Shown: one piece after another, positions 13,251 to 27,100 of the stretch
Numbering within the stretch: position 1 is the stretch's first letter
Layout: each line of letters starts with the position of its first letter
Assembly: GCA_037389465.1 (NCBI GenBank)
Contig: JAZARR010000179.1
Location: 4,560,501 to 4,624,500, forward strand
Direction: 5' to 3'
Length of the DNA: 64,000 nt
Origin: Baylisascaris procyonis
Taxonomy: Eukaryota > Nematoda > Chromadorea > Rhabditida > Ascarididae
Program-made: the position numbers and the translations under genes
Notes under the pieces: generated by a model
Database searches by the model: none
Told to the model about the DNA's origin: nothing
Seen by the model: only the letters and a program-made list of their open reading frames with translations

Positions 13251-15384
13251 TTCAGATTCTGTCATTCGTTGTTTTAACTTCAACAGAGTTGCACAATGTG
13301 ACCATTACCAAAAAGTATAGACATTAAAAGATTGTTGTCTCTCAATCCATTTTCTCGAGACCATATGGAGTTTTAATCACTCTTTAATCTACAAATCGAA
13401 GACTACAAATATTCCTTTACCAATTTATCCATTACGAACCGTGAATTGAAACATTTGGATTGTATTCTTATCTATTCGTCAACGTTCTAGCTTCTAAAGT
13501 TTCATTCATTAATAATGCCAGAGATTTTTTTTAAATTTACCCAAATTGCTACCCAAGATGGCTGAGGAAATTTTGCAGTCGCTGTAAAAAAAAAAAGTCA
13601 ACGAAATTGCGGTTATTACAGTGATGCTGAATTTCACAACTTCACACGCCTATAGTTTTTCGTCCTCAGATTCCACAATGAAATATCCACAGCAGCAACA
13701 ACTATAACACACCTGTTCGTAAGAGATAGTACACTCGCCTCATATTAACACGATGATGCTATACTCAGTAATACTCTCCTGTAGAAATGATGAAGTTCAA
13801 GCTTTATTAGCGAATTAATCCACCGAAGATCACCGTCAACTTTGGGCGAGTTCCATTATCAAATAATGGCTATCGTTTTGCGTTGATCTGCTTTAAGATA
13901 CTTTTTTTTTATACGATGCTTTTTAGAGGTCCAATATACTCCACTTCATTAGCTAACAAAATTTTTCGTTATTTTTTAAATTATTTATTCAATTTTTCAA
14001 ATATTTTTCAAATTATCACATGTGAGAACGAGTTAATAAGTGAGACTATTTATTTCAACTTAAATGTGATTGTTTATTTCAAGTTTTTCATAGCTTTGAT
14101 GTAGCGAAATGACCTAAACGGGTTGGTATGTATCCATGTTCATCGAATCAGTAATTGCCAACAAGATGTATCCGTATTTCAATTGATCTATCCGATCGTA
14201 CAGACTTTCTGCATTCCCTTTTTCAGCACGATTTGTTATTTAATAGAAGCCGATCGCTTATAAAGCTTATGCAAATTTTTCGATGTATTTTAGTGCGTAA
14301 AACTTCTTTGAAAATTGATATATCATTCAAAAGGTTGATGTAGAAGATTCTCTGTGATGCATAATTTTTCCGCCAATCTAGGTTCTGCGATTCTTGAATT
14401 GAAATTTCTGCTTATCCAAGCAGACAAAGACATACATGGATGTATGTGCTTACTGGCATAAAATGTTCAAAATGGGCCTTGCAAATATGTAAATCCACAA
14501 AAGCGCATTAGCATAGGCAAAGGTTGAACTAATCGCTTACGAGGGATTATAGTGGCACAGAATATATGTGGTCGTGGATTCGCATAAATCAAAAGAAAAC
14601 TTCCCGATGAAAAGAAAATCTGTCGGCCAATGTCCTGATCGGCGAAGAGGAGAATGAGATGAAAGGAGGATAGACAGAAATTTTCTCTCTTTGCGTTTCT
14701 TTTCTATAATTTTCAAAAAAAAAAATAAGTTGACGTTTTATTTTTTCGAAATTTTTTGCATTTTTTTTTCACAGTGAATAGTATTATTTTTTCATTTGTT
14801 ATAGAAATATCGAATTTCATTTAATTATATGATTGATTGCTCAGTTGTATTGTTTCCACTTGAGGAATTTCCACTTACTTTATTAACGAATTAACACCTC
14901 AATTCACATTGCTATCGCTCGAAACGCTTAATTACATTTCTTTTCATTCATAAATTGCCAACTCCTCACTAGTCTCTCCTTTGAATAAAAGTGCTAGAAT
15001 TCAACGTAGACTAATTTAATATTGGCCAATATATATTAGGCTCATATTAAATGCATCAAATAAACCAAAAATGAGACCTATTTCATGAAACGATAGGTGG
15101 CGATACTGTAAGGATATTTGTAGTACTGTAAGGATATAACTTGAAAAAAAAAGAAAACCGCATTCAATTTGAGTACACTTGACTTGAATCAGATTTTCTA
15201 AATCACAATCATCCGGTGATGCACTCTTTAGGTGATTGATATTTGTCCTCAACATTTGCGCACTAATGCGGCGCCTTCAGAAATAATCGATTAAAATTGA
15301 AGTGCTTGCAATACCACTGTGGAAATAAAACCTAGCCTTATGCTATCATTCACCTACCGTATAAATTGAAGTAAGTAGATTGGG

Positions 15385-15676
15385 GTTATAAGACTCCATC
15401 TGTGAGATGAGGACCAGGTTATAAGACTCCACCTATGACGTGAGGACCAGGTTATAAGACTCCATCTGTGAGATGCGGACCAGGTTATAAGACTCCACCT
15501 ATGACGTGAGGACCAGGTTACAAGACTCCATCTGTAAGATGCGGACCAGGTTATAAGACTCCACCTATGACGTGAGGACCAGGTTATAAGACTCCATCTG
15601 TGAGATGCGGACCAGGTTATAAGACTCCACCTATGACGTGAGGACCAGGTTATAAGACTCCATCTATGGCATGAGT
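15385..15676 (+). repeat. 33-bp minisatellite with 66-bp two-variant order
   Basis: Nine head-to-tail copies of a 33-bp unit beginning GTTATAAGACTCCA. Two variants alternate strictly: type A continues TCTGTGAGATGCGGACCAG and type B continues CCTATGACGTGAGGACCAG. The order is A B A B A B A B A-like, so the working unit is a 66-bp dimer. Copies are nearly identical within each type, which points to recent dimer-wise expansion. The last copy diverges. Confidence 0.95.
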
Positions 15677-16851
15677 GGTGCTTGTGTTAATGAAATGAAG
15701 TTTATAATTTGTTGCGAATTTTTACAATGAATTTATAAAACAAATTTGGAAATTTAATTTATAATTCATAATTATTCTCTTAAGAAGCATCCATCCGATC
15801 ATGCATTGAATTTATAGTGAATCATCTATAAGAAATGAAATAGGGAATCAAAAATTACAAAAAATAATAAAAACTATTAAAAAGTACTAATTTTGCATTG
15901 TGCAAGTTATTATTCCTTCTATACTTATGCACTAATTCGTCACGTTTGTGAGAAACAATCCTCTTTGCTTAAAAAAATTTAAATCGATGAGAATTTAACG
16001 TTTGAAAATAGCTGACATTTCAGAAAAAAATTTTTTTCTCTGAACAAGACAATCGATATATTTTTTTTTAATTAAGGATTTTTTTAAGAATCCATTTTAT
16101 GATCAATAAGTAAGTCAATGAACAAAAAAACCATTTAAAATATTTTAAAATATTGAAAATATTTTAAAATATTTCAAATGCCTTTTTTAAAAATAAAAAA
16201 AAATAAAATGCAAATTTGCAAAGAAAAATACAAAAAAGGAGATGGTTAATTTTTAATTTTTTAACGATGAACCCTAGAACTATTGAAGGAAAAGCAAATC
16301 ATTTTTATACTTGTAAATATTCAAAAAAAGAAGGAAAAAACTACTGAAATATTTTTTAAATTCAATACTCTCCAAAAAAAAAACTATAAAAAAAACAAAT
16401 ATTGTCAAACATTCCGGACTTTCACATCACTAGTTTGTGGGTGTCAATTACAGACAGTTGTTATTGCTAATGTCAGAAAATTTTTTTAATCTTCTTTTTT
16501 ATCACTTATTCACTATTACAATCGAATCGTTGATTTTTTTTTTTGCTTCCCCACCTGTTCAATACGTGAGAAAAAAGTTAAGTGATTTCGACTCATTCTT
16601 GAAGTAACTATTTACAACTTTCGTCGACAAACCGAGCAGTGATCATCTTCTCTTTTAAACATTTTTATATGTCTCAATTTTTTTTTTAATTAATGAAAAA
16701 TTTTGCTTAAAATTCGAATTAATTTCCTATGCTAATTGCTAAATTAAGTTAATTCCTTTAAAAATGATTCATTCAATTACAAACATTAACTCAATTTCTA
16801 TACTATTAGTTGTTTTTGTTTTTTTTTTGAAGTGTATTTGAATCAATATAG
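15677..16851. other. AT-rich stretch, no gene seen
   Basis: Highly AT-rich with many homopolymer runs; no exon supported. If the candidate gene ending at 17275 is real, earlier exons may lie here or further left. Confidence 0.4.
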
Positions 16852-17275
16852 ATGCTTAAATATGAACTCGAATCTATAGTGATGCATTTTCTTTATAAGG
16901 CGATAAATTTGCATTTATATCTCGCATTGGAAATGCATCTTCTAACGTTGTATAGATATTATATGATCGTGAGATCTAATTTTTGTATCAACGAACGCAT
17001 CAAGCTGTCGTTTTATTTAAGGTTATATTTAATCATCGTGCTTATAATTACCATTCAACGACTCGCAGCTTCGATGTGGTGATATTATTTTTGCGTTAAA
17101 ACTTATAATTTCCGTTTCAATCGTTTAACCATTGTGGAAAATAATCTCATCGCTCCCATCTTGGTGGAAACCATTCAAGTGATGTAATCCGAATTTTCAG
17201 TTTTTTTTTGTTTTTTCTTTTTTTTTTTATTTGCAGGAAGGGTACATCGACCGCAATAACATCATTCAATGCTAA
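16852..17275 (+). CDS. 3' end of an unidentified gene, with an in-frame TGA
   Basis: An ATATAG acceptor-like site directly precedes an ATG at 16852. One frame runs 16852-17178 and is broken only by TGA at 17080-17082. Past that TGA it continues in protein-like sequence (RLTIVENNLIAPILVETIQ) to a GTGATG donor at 17179. A 58-base intron ends in TTTGCAG, and the last exon 17237-17275 reads EGYIDRNNIIQC then TAA, in the right phase. An AATAAA lies 206 bases on. The first part is hydrophobic, with two possible membrane segments, and loosely recalls a nematode serpentine receptor; I would not name it. The TGA has no usable intron around it, so this is either a pseudogene or the two parts belong to different exons. 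Confidence 0.35.
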
Positions 17276-17754
17276 ACATTCAACTATCTTTTACTGCTAA
17301 AGGCTAATTACGAAAGTGCACAATTCGGCTTCAAGAACGAGACCAACAAGAAAAAAAAAACTCTCAAAAGAGGTCTATTATTCCGCATCGCAAGCGAATT
17401 ACATCGTGGAAAAGAAGTTCCATTGAGACGCTTGTTTGCTATTATGAAATACAATTGCATTCTCAGTATTCTTGCCCCTGAATAAAGAACTGATAATATC
17501 TACGGTATTACAGTACTTCTAATTCTGATAATCGCTACAGTATTCACAACTTTTTGTAAAGAATTTCCTGCACCGACAAGCAATCCTCCAACAAAAGATA
17601 ATATGTTTGTCTGAAGTTGCAGACACGTTTCCGACAATTTTAAACGACAATTGTGCTATCTCTCCATCACACGTTCGTAATATTCAATGCACTCTGTGAT
17701 GAAAAGCATTGTAAACGCTATTGAACGATATTATTTACAAGTAAAATGGTGAAA
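17276..17754. other. 3' untranslated and intergenic sequence
   Basis: Follows the candidate stop codon at 17275; contains an AATAAA and then unique sequence up to the next start codon. No other exon seen. Confidence 0.4.
17481..17486 (+). terminator. Polyadenylation signal for the gene ending at 17275
   Basis: AATAAA 206 bases after the TAA of the candidate last exon. Confidence 0.4.
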
Positions 17755-21140
<3,386 letters not shown>

Positions 21141-21163
21141 TTGTCAACTTATTGTGATGCTGC

Positions 21164-21169
21164 AATAAA
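21164..21169 (+). terminator. Polyadenylation signal of the Cys-rich gene
   Basis: AATAAA 24 bases after the stop at 21140, inside a T-rich context. This supports the chosen last exon. Confidence 0.6.
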
Positions 21170-21295
21170 ATTATTTTTTCTATTTTTATGTCTTGCAACG
21201 ATGATTTAAAATACTGTAATTTTCAGAAACAAATTCCATCGTATTCGAATGCAATAGTCTACTAGCGCTCCTATCAAATTGCTGCGCAAAGTGCA

Positions 21296-21440
21296 ATCGT
21301 GACGGTGTTGTGTCTGTGAGTGTATGCGTGTGTCTGCTTGTCTGTCTGGCGGTTTCAAATCGGAAACCATTAATGCTAAAGTAACGAAACTTGATGGGTG
21401 TCATAAGCAGCATAGGACGACATCCAATCCCATAACATTT
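21296..21440 (+). repeat. Dispersed repeat, CTGTCTGT family
   Basis: Starts with a TGTCTG-rich run (TGTGTCTGCTTGTCTGTCTG), then TTTCAAATCGGAAACC and GCTAAAGTAACGAAACTTGATG. The copy at 35147 has the same order: TGTCTG run, TTTCAACTCGAAAACTGCTA, then GCTAAAGTTACAACATTAG. Similar short non-autonomous repeats with this head are widespread in invertebrate genomes. Confidence 0.6.
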
Positions 21441-22980
21441 TGGTGCATTTTTTATCAATTATATTCTCATAATACACGATCAAGTTATAGAAAAACGGAT
21501 ATTTCTTTTTTTTTTAAACCGTGCACGGTCAGTTAAAATGCGAGACCCTATTATTCTGTATATTTATTTTATTGTTGTGCAGCCGGCTGTCAGATAAGTA
21601 TGACATTAAAGGTGCATTTCGTACCAGCTTATTTGCCACCTTCAAATAAACCTGTCAAATTGAGATGGTAAAGTGAGGGGTTATGGCATGCATATTTGCA
21701 AAATGTTCTTTGTCAGATACAGTATGACTATATGTCAGATACAGTATAATCAAGTATGGTATAATCAGGTATAGTATCATGTTCCACATCAGGTATTTTA
21801 TAGTTGAGGAAATTTTTTAGTTAAGAAAGATCAATTCGACCTGAACAGTCTGTCAATAACCACCTGCAAGTACCGAATAGAAATATATGGTACTTAGAAA
21901 TAAAAGAGTTGAGAACTATGCGGATTCACTTATATGCAAATTGTTTTCAGAAGATATATTCGAAAAGTTTTTGAGAGATAAGAGACAGTCTTAAGGAACT
22001 CGAAGACGATGTGCATGGCTTAATAATATCAAAAAATTTGGGAAAAAGTCAGGTAATCGTAGACCATAAATATACGTGCATCTATCAAAAAAAGGTGAAA
22101 TTTATGCACTACTTTTTTATTCTCTCACTGATGGTTCGACCTTCCGATAGTTCGACCTCCCAGTCATCATCGGAGTTGCCGAGATCTGATAGCAGCAGCT
22201 CCGGGGGTTCTTAGAAGGTCTAAACGTCGACGTGGAAAAAATGAACGGAAGCGATCATGGACCGTCGATCCGAATTCGACGAAGAGAAAACATCAATTGA
22301 TATGGCGACCTTCATGATCGTTGCGATTAATTTATCGATTAGACTTACAGACCTGATAAATCTTTGTGCAGTTGACATCCAAAAGGATCATTCAATTCAT
22401 GCGCGTTAAAAAAAAAGAAAATATTTTATTACTTAATGACTCGAAATTGACAAATGAATTGAGGTCGGAAGATGGTAAGTAGAAAAGAATAAGTTCATAA
22501 GCATGATATGGGTTGACGCTGTAAATTATTTAAGGGTTTCGATTATTGAATCGACCACTTTCATAAATTATCAAAATTTATAAAAATATATGCAGTGTTG
22601 ATGACGATCGAGTTCATGATCGGATCATCGGTACAATTTTCCTTTTTTTGGAAGATTCGTTTTTCTTGATGACTCAAGTGGCATTGACGAAAGACCGATC
22701 GATTGTAGATACATATATATATTTGCTGGCGTTTTTAAGTTCCATAACTTTTTTCGATTTTAAGGCGGATGGGTCAACTAAAAAGACGGTATTAGAGGCG
22801 AGAAGTTAATAAGCCTAGGCTCGCATCTCAAGCATTTTCTTTCAAGGCTTATTCGTTGCTTTTTGCTTTTGTTCTTTTCTGAGATGTGCAGAAGAGAGAG
22901 GTGAGGTAAAAGGTTGGCATATTCGGCAAAGGAGTTACAGCAATTATACAGACGTAATGAATAGAAAATATCCCATATGT
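21441..22980. other. Intergenic, with a coding-like patch near 22011-22317
   Basis: Around 22130-22320 the plus strand shows a serine-rich frame from ATG at 22130 (STSQSSSELPRSDSSSSGGS, stop at 22212) and, one frame over, a basic continuation (RRSKRRRGKNERKRSWT) closing near 22317. The pair reads like one Ser/Arg-rich protein split by a frameshift, or two exons of a gene I could not assemble. Just before it, an open stretch around 22010-22050 ends at CAG/GTAATC. Nothing else is supportable. Confidence 0.3.
21580..21645 (+). repeat. Dispersed repeat family 2, copy a
   Basis: Contains the core ATTAAAGGTGCATTTCGTAC, matching in layout the AAAGCACAT-TGTGCCAA cores near 35500, 41850 and 48230. 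Confidence 0.4.
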
Positions 22981-23268
22981 TCATGTCGATTCCTTCTGCG
23001 GTCTTTGAAAATTAAGAGCGAAATCACCGAATCCACATTCATCCTCAAGACGAGTATGCCGACCACCTTCCGCATAGGATGGTAATAATGCGTTAGCAGA
23101 ATTTCGAAATTCCCGGGCTTTATCTATGATAAGTGATATCTGGCGACTAGCCGGCAATGGTCTAATGTGGTGGACTTCACTTTGTGACCACACGGTGTTT
23201 GGTCGAAGACCAGATGGCAACTGCCGGCGACCGATTGCGCGGAGTTCTGTGCTCGTGAAACACTCCAA
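22981..23268 (-). CDS. Unidentified open frame in a G+C-richer patch
   Basis: A 95-codon frame on the minus strand, rich in Arg, Glu and Ser, with no recognisable domain and no clear splice sites. The same patch is also open in another minus frame for about 50 codons, and on the plus strand from 23126, so the lack of stops may come from base composition (about half G+C) rather than coding. It could be a decayed gene, mobile-element debris or an exon of an unassembled gene. Confidence 0.25.
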   Translation of the reverse strand: MECFTSTELRAIGRRQLPSGLRPNTVWSQSEVHHIRPLPASRQISLIIDKAREFRNSANALLPSYAEGGRHTRLEDECGFGDFALNFQRPQKEST

Positions 23269-24115
23269 CCCGTTTCACAGTCAAATTTTAGATTCTATGT
23301 GCTTTTATAGATTTTCAAATTTTCATTGCGATCGTCATCTCTGCATATATCGTAGTTTTATTTACTCATTGAATAGGTTCTTTTAGTCGAATCCCTAAAT
23401 GAATGTTGCCTAAATCTGGTATTTTCTGATTGAAAGCTATGAGGTTTTATACTGTTAGAGGTAAGAATTCAGAAGCACTCAAAGATTTCTAAGAAAATTT
23501 AGGGGGTCGTTAAATTAGATTTCTTCTTCCTTTCCTCCCCCTCCCCTCTCCCCTCCTCTCTCTCTCTCGCCATTAAATCTTGACAGCATTGCAGATAGGT
23601 GAAACTGGTGACGATTAGCAGTAATGGTATCAGAAGGTAAAAATATATGGATTTTTGAGGTTTTCGATCAGGTAACAAGCATTCCTTTACCATCTGACCG
23701 ACAAAATATTTCCATTACTTTGTAATCTTTACTTTGTAAAAAAACCGACAAAACATTTGTAAAAATAAAGAAAAGTTTTTTTTTTTTTTAATAAAATGAA
23801 TCCTGATTTCAAACTAAAATCTTCCTGGATGGTCATCTTCTTCACATCACAATCGGTATACTAAGTTCTTCGAATTATATGAATGGATACGGCTCTGTAT
23901 TTTTATATCAAAGTGACGCAGTATAATATAATATGATATTGAAAGGTTTTTTGAGTGAATAAAGTCTTATCTTCATTTTTACTATCCTTTCTATTTATTT
24001 GTTGAAAAAATTTGTACCGCTATCAGCTCATATATATATACGATGACCTATACAAATAGTTATTACCTATTGTCGCATAAATTAATTACCTATGTATATA
24101 ATTTGTTTATTTATT
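23269..24115. other. Intergenic upstream of the cyclophilin gene
   Basis: Contains a C/T-rich run near 23520-23575 and an AAAAAATAAAATGAATCC stretch. No exon seen. If promoter elements of the next gene are here, I could not identify them. Confidence 0.45.
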
Positions 24116-24129
24116 TAATTTATTTTCAG
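24116..24129 (+). promoter_or_regulatory. Probable spliced-leader trans-splice acceptor
   Basis: TTATTTATTTTCAG ends 20 bases before the ATG at 24150 with no exon sense upstream. In nematodes such a lone acceptor close to the start codon is the usual sign of spliced-leader trans-splicing. The predicted 5' leader remainder is 24130-24149. Confidence 0.65.
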
Positions 24130-24149
24130 TGAAACAATTTTAAAAAAAA

Positions 24150-27100
24150 ATGGCATTATCAACGAATTTTCCACATAATCGAAAACGAACGTTATATGTT
24201 GGTGGTTTCGGTGAAGAAGTTGATGAGAAAATTTTACATGCCGGTTTCCTACCATTCGGTGAAATTGTTGGTATATCGATTCCAATGGATTATGAAACTG
24301 GGAAACATCGAGGTTTTGGGTAAATATTTGCTTTTCTATTTTCTAAAATTATGGGTTTATAATTGTTGACGGTTTTTTCAGAATTTGCATCAAAACGAAC
24401 CTCAGTTCGATAATAAATAATTTATCTTTGTTAGCCCAGGTTTATTATTTGTAAGCACAAGCAGAGACAAAAAGGGGGAAAGTGTTGTTGTGACCTTCTC
24501 GGATATAAAACGAGGGATGATATTTTATGTAAAGTAGAAAAACTACCATCAAATAATTGGGTATTTTTGTTGTTGGCATACCAATCTTTGCGTTTCTGAA
24601 GTTACCCAATCGGCTGTAAGTACGCAGTTGTAGTTTATTTCAACAAAAAGAGCCTAGAGACTCAAATGCGACACCTCGTTGTTTCTGAAAAAGTAATGAA
24701 GTAACAGTAAGTGCCATTCATAACTGTCTATCCTTTCGAACGAATTACTTGGCCTTTATTTAGTGGTATTGCTGCAATGAGGTAACCCAATAATCCTAGT
24801 GGTTAAAGGAATCTCGGTAGTGATCGGATCACGTTGAATTACACATCGAATTTCGCGATGACTTGAATAATTGAGAAAAAAAAAACAAATTCAAGACCGT
24901 ACTTCTGGGTCAAATAATGAAAAATTTCCAAAAACACAATTGTAGACCTCTCCTTGCCCAAAAATTCCCCTTGTCAATCTATCTATTTTTCCCACTTGAA
25001 TTGAAGGGAGGGAGGGAACAGAAACAGGAGGAAGTAAGGAGCCGTGACAGATTGGTAAGAAAATAATTGTGCATTTTCCCGTAGAATCTCTAACATTTTA
25101 CGATTGCATGCATCAGCTAAGAGTAGGGCGATATTCGAAAACCCGAATTTCAGGTTTAAATTCAATAATCTAAAAATATTAAATCATTGAGCTGAATATG
25201 TTGTTGCATTGCAAAATATCGTTTTATTTATATTCATTTGCATCAAATAAATTGCGTTGCAGTTTTGTGGAATTTGAATTAGCTGAAGATGCGGCTGCAG
25301 CGATCGACAATATGAACGATTCGGAGATGTTTGGTCGAACTATTCGATGTAATTTTGCGCGACCACCAAAAGCAAACGAAAGAAGTCAACGACCTGTTTG
25401 GGCGGATGATGAATGGCTTAAAACGGTTTATTATTCAAATTCTTTCATCAAATCATCTAAATAGTTCAAAGGTTGAACTGCTTGCAGGACGAACAAAAAT
25501 GTAGCTTAAGTGTTAATGCCTGCAATTGTCACCAAAATTAGGGCTTTAGGTGTAGAGGAGAGTGGGACAGAGTGGAAGATTTCATCGCAATTAAATATTG
25601 CCCATTTGTAGACCGTTGATTATCGAAAATTATTGTTTGTTTGGTTTCATAATACCAATAAGGAAGGATTGTTTATGGTAGATTGCTAAAGATTGGATTT
25701 ACTGTGCAAAACATGTTTACCTCGATTCGAAATTGAAGAAAGGATATGAGGGTATGAGAATGCTGTGGTGAGAAACCACTAAGGTCACTTTTACTTTTGT
25801 CTATTTCAGTGTTTTGTATTCATTATGTAATCGAGGTTTTCAGTATGGTACCGGTGCGGCAGAAGAAGGTGAAGGCATAGAAGCAGACGAAGAGGCGGGT
25901 CCATCGATTGGTACTACTAAACCAACACTGCCACGAGTCTATTTTGGTGTGAGGATTGGTATTAGGTAGGTTGAAAAGTATGAGCTTACCTTGTCACCTT
26001 GTTTGCTAGCTTGGTAAGTACTATGAAGTTAGTCATTTTCGGTTAGTAAATTCAAAAACCTTTTATTTCCCCTTCGCACTCATTTCTTGAAAAAGAAGGA
26101 AGCTGTGGGAGATAATAAGTGGTTTTGATGATGCGTTTGCAGTTTTAGACTGTCAGTTTTCATTTAAATTGTGAAGCGCATTTATTTATTTATTTATTTT
26201 TTGTGATTTTTATGCGATTTGAAAGGAACGAGATATTCAACTTGAATAAAAACTTAGCACACTGCTATTAAGTTGGAATATTTTTATGGTTCGATCTTAG
26301 TCTTTTATAAACGATAAATTTTTAGATATATCGGCAGAATAGTGATCGAATTACGCTCCGATGTGGTGCCGAAGACGGCGGAGAATTTTCGTCAACTTTG
26401 CACTGGTGAAAAAGGATTTGGTTATGAAGGTAAGCGAATCTTTTCAAATGACTGTGTAAGTGCACGTGTTGTCTTCCATCATCAACGCTTTTCTACTCAA
26501 TGCCATTATATCTAGACGTATAATTTAGATTAATTATATATGTGTATATATACTTCATTTTATTACATTACTGTGTACTATATATTTTATGTAATGGGAC
26601 GCTTTATAATTATGTTTGTGTATAAAGTCGAAGGAACAGGCTGACTGTGGGCTGAGATTGGAATCAAATCTAGATATTGGTGGGGAAGTAAGTTGATCTA
26701 TGAGTGTTATGTGATCATCATGAAGATGGATCGACTAGAGGATGAAAGCATTTTTTTTTTTTTTTTTGAAAAGCTTTGCTCTTTTTATCTGTAATATTAT
26801 CACGTATTCACTCTTAGCAATTTCAGCACTTCAGTAGGTTTTGGCCTGTAATTTAAGTAGAGCTTCTTTGAGAACTAGGGTTGCTGAGAGTGGCCTGAAG
26901 TCTATTTCATTAAAAGATGTGGCCGAGTGTTATGATTGAAATGAAATAATATGAACTGTAAGAGGTTGAAAGTCAACGTGAATTTGAAGATAACTGCCCA
27001 GCGGAAGGAAGATTCTTTTATTTAAATGAAGTCCGCCGGGTCTATGATTTACAATGTATCACTAATAGAAGTTCGAGAAAAAGAGGGAAAGGCAATAAAA

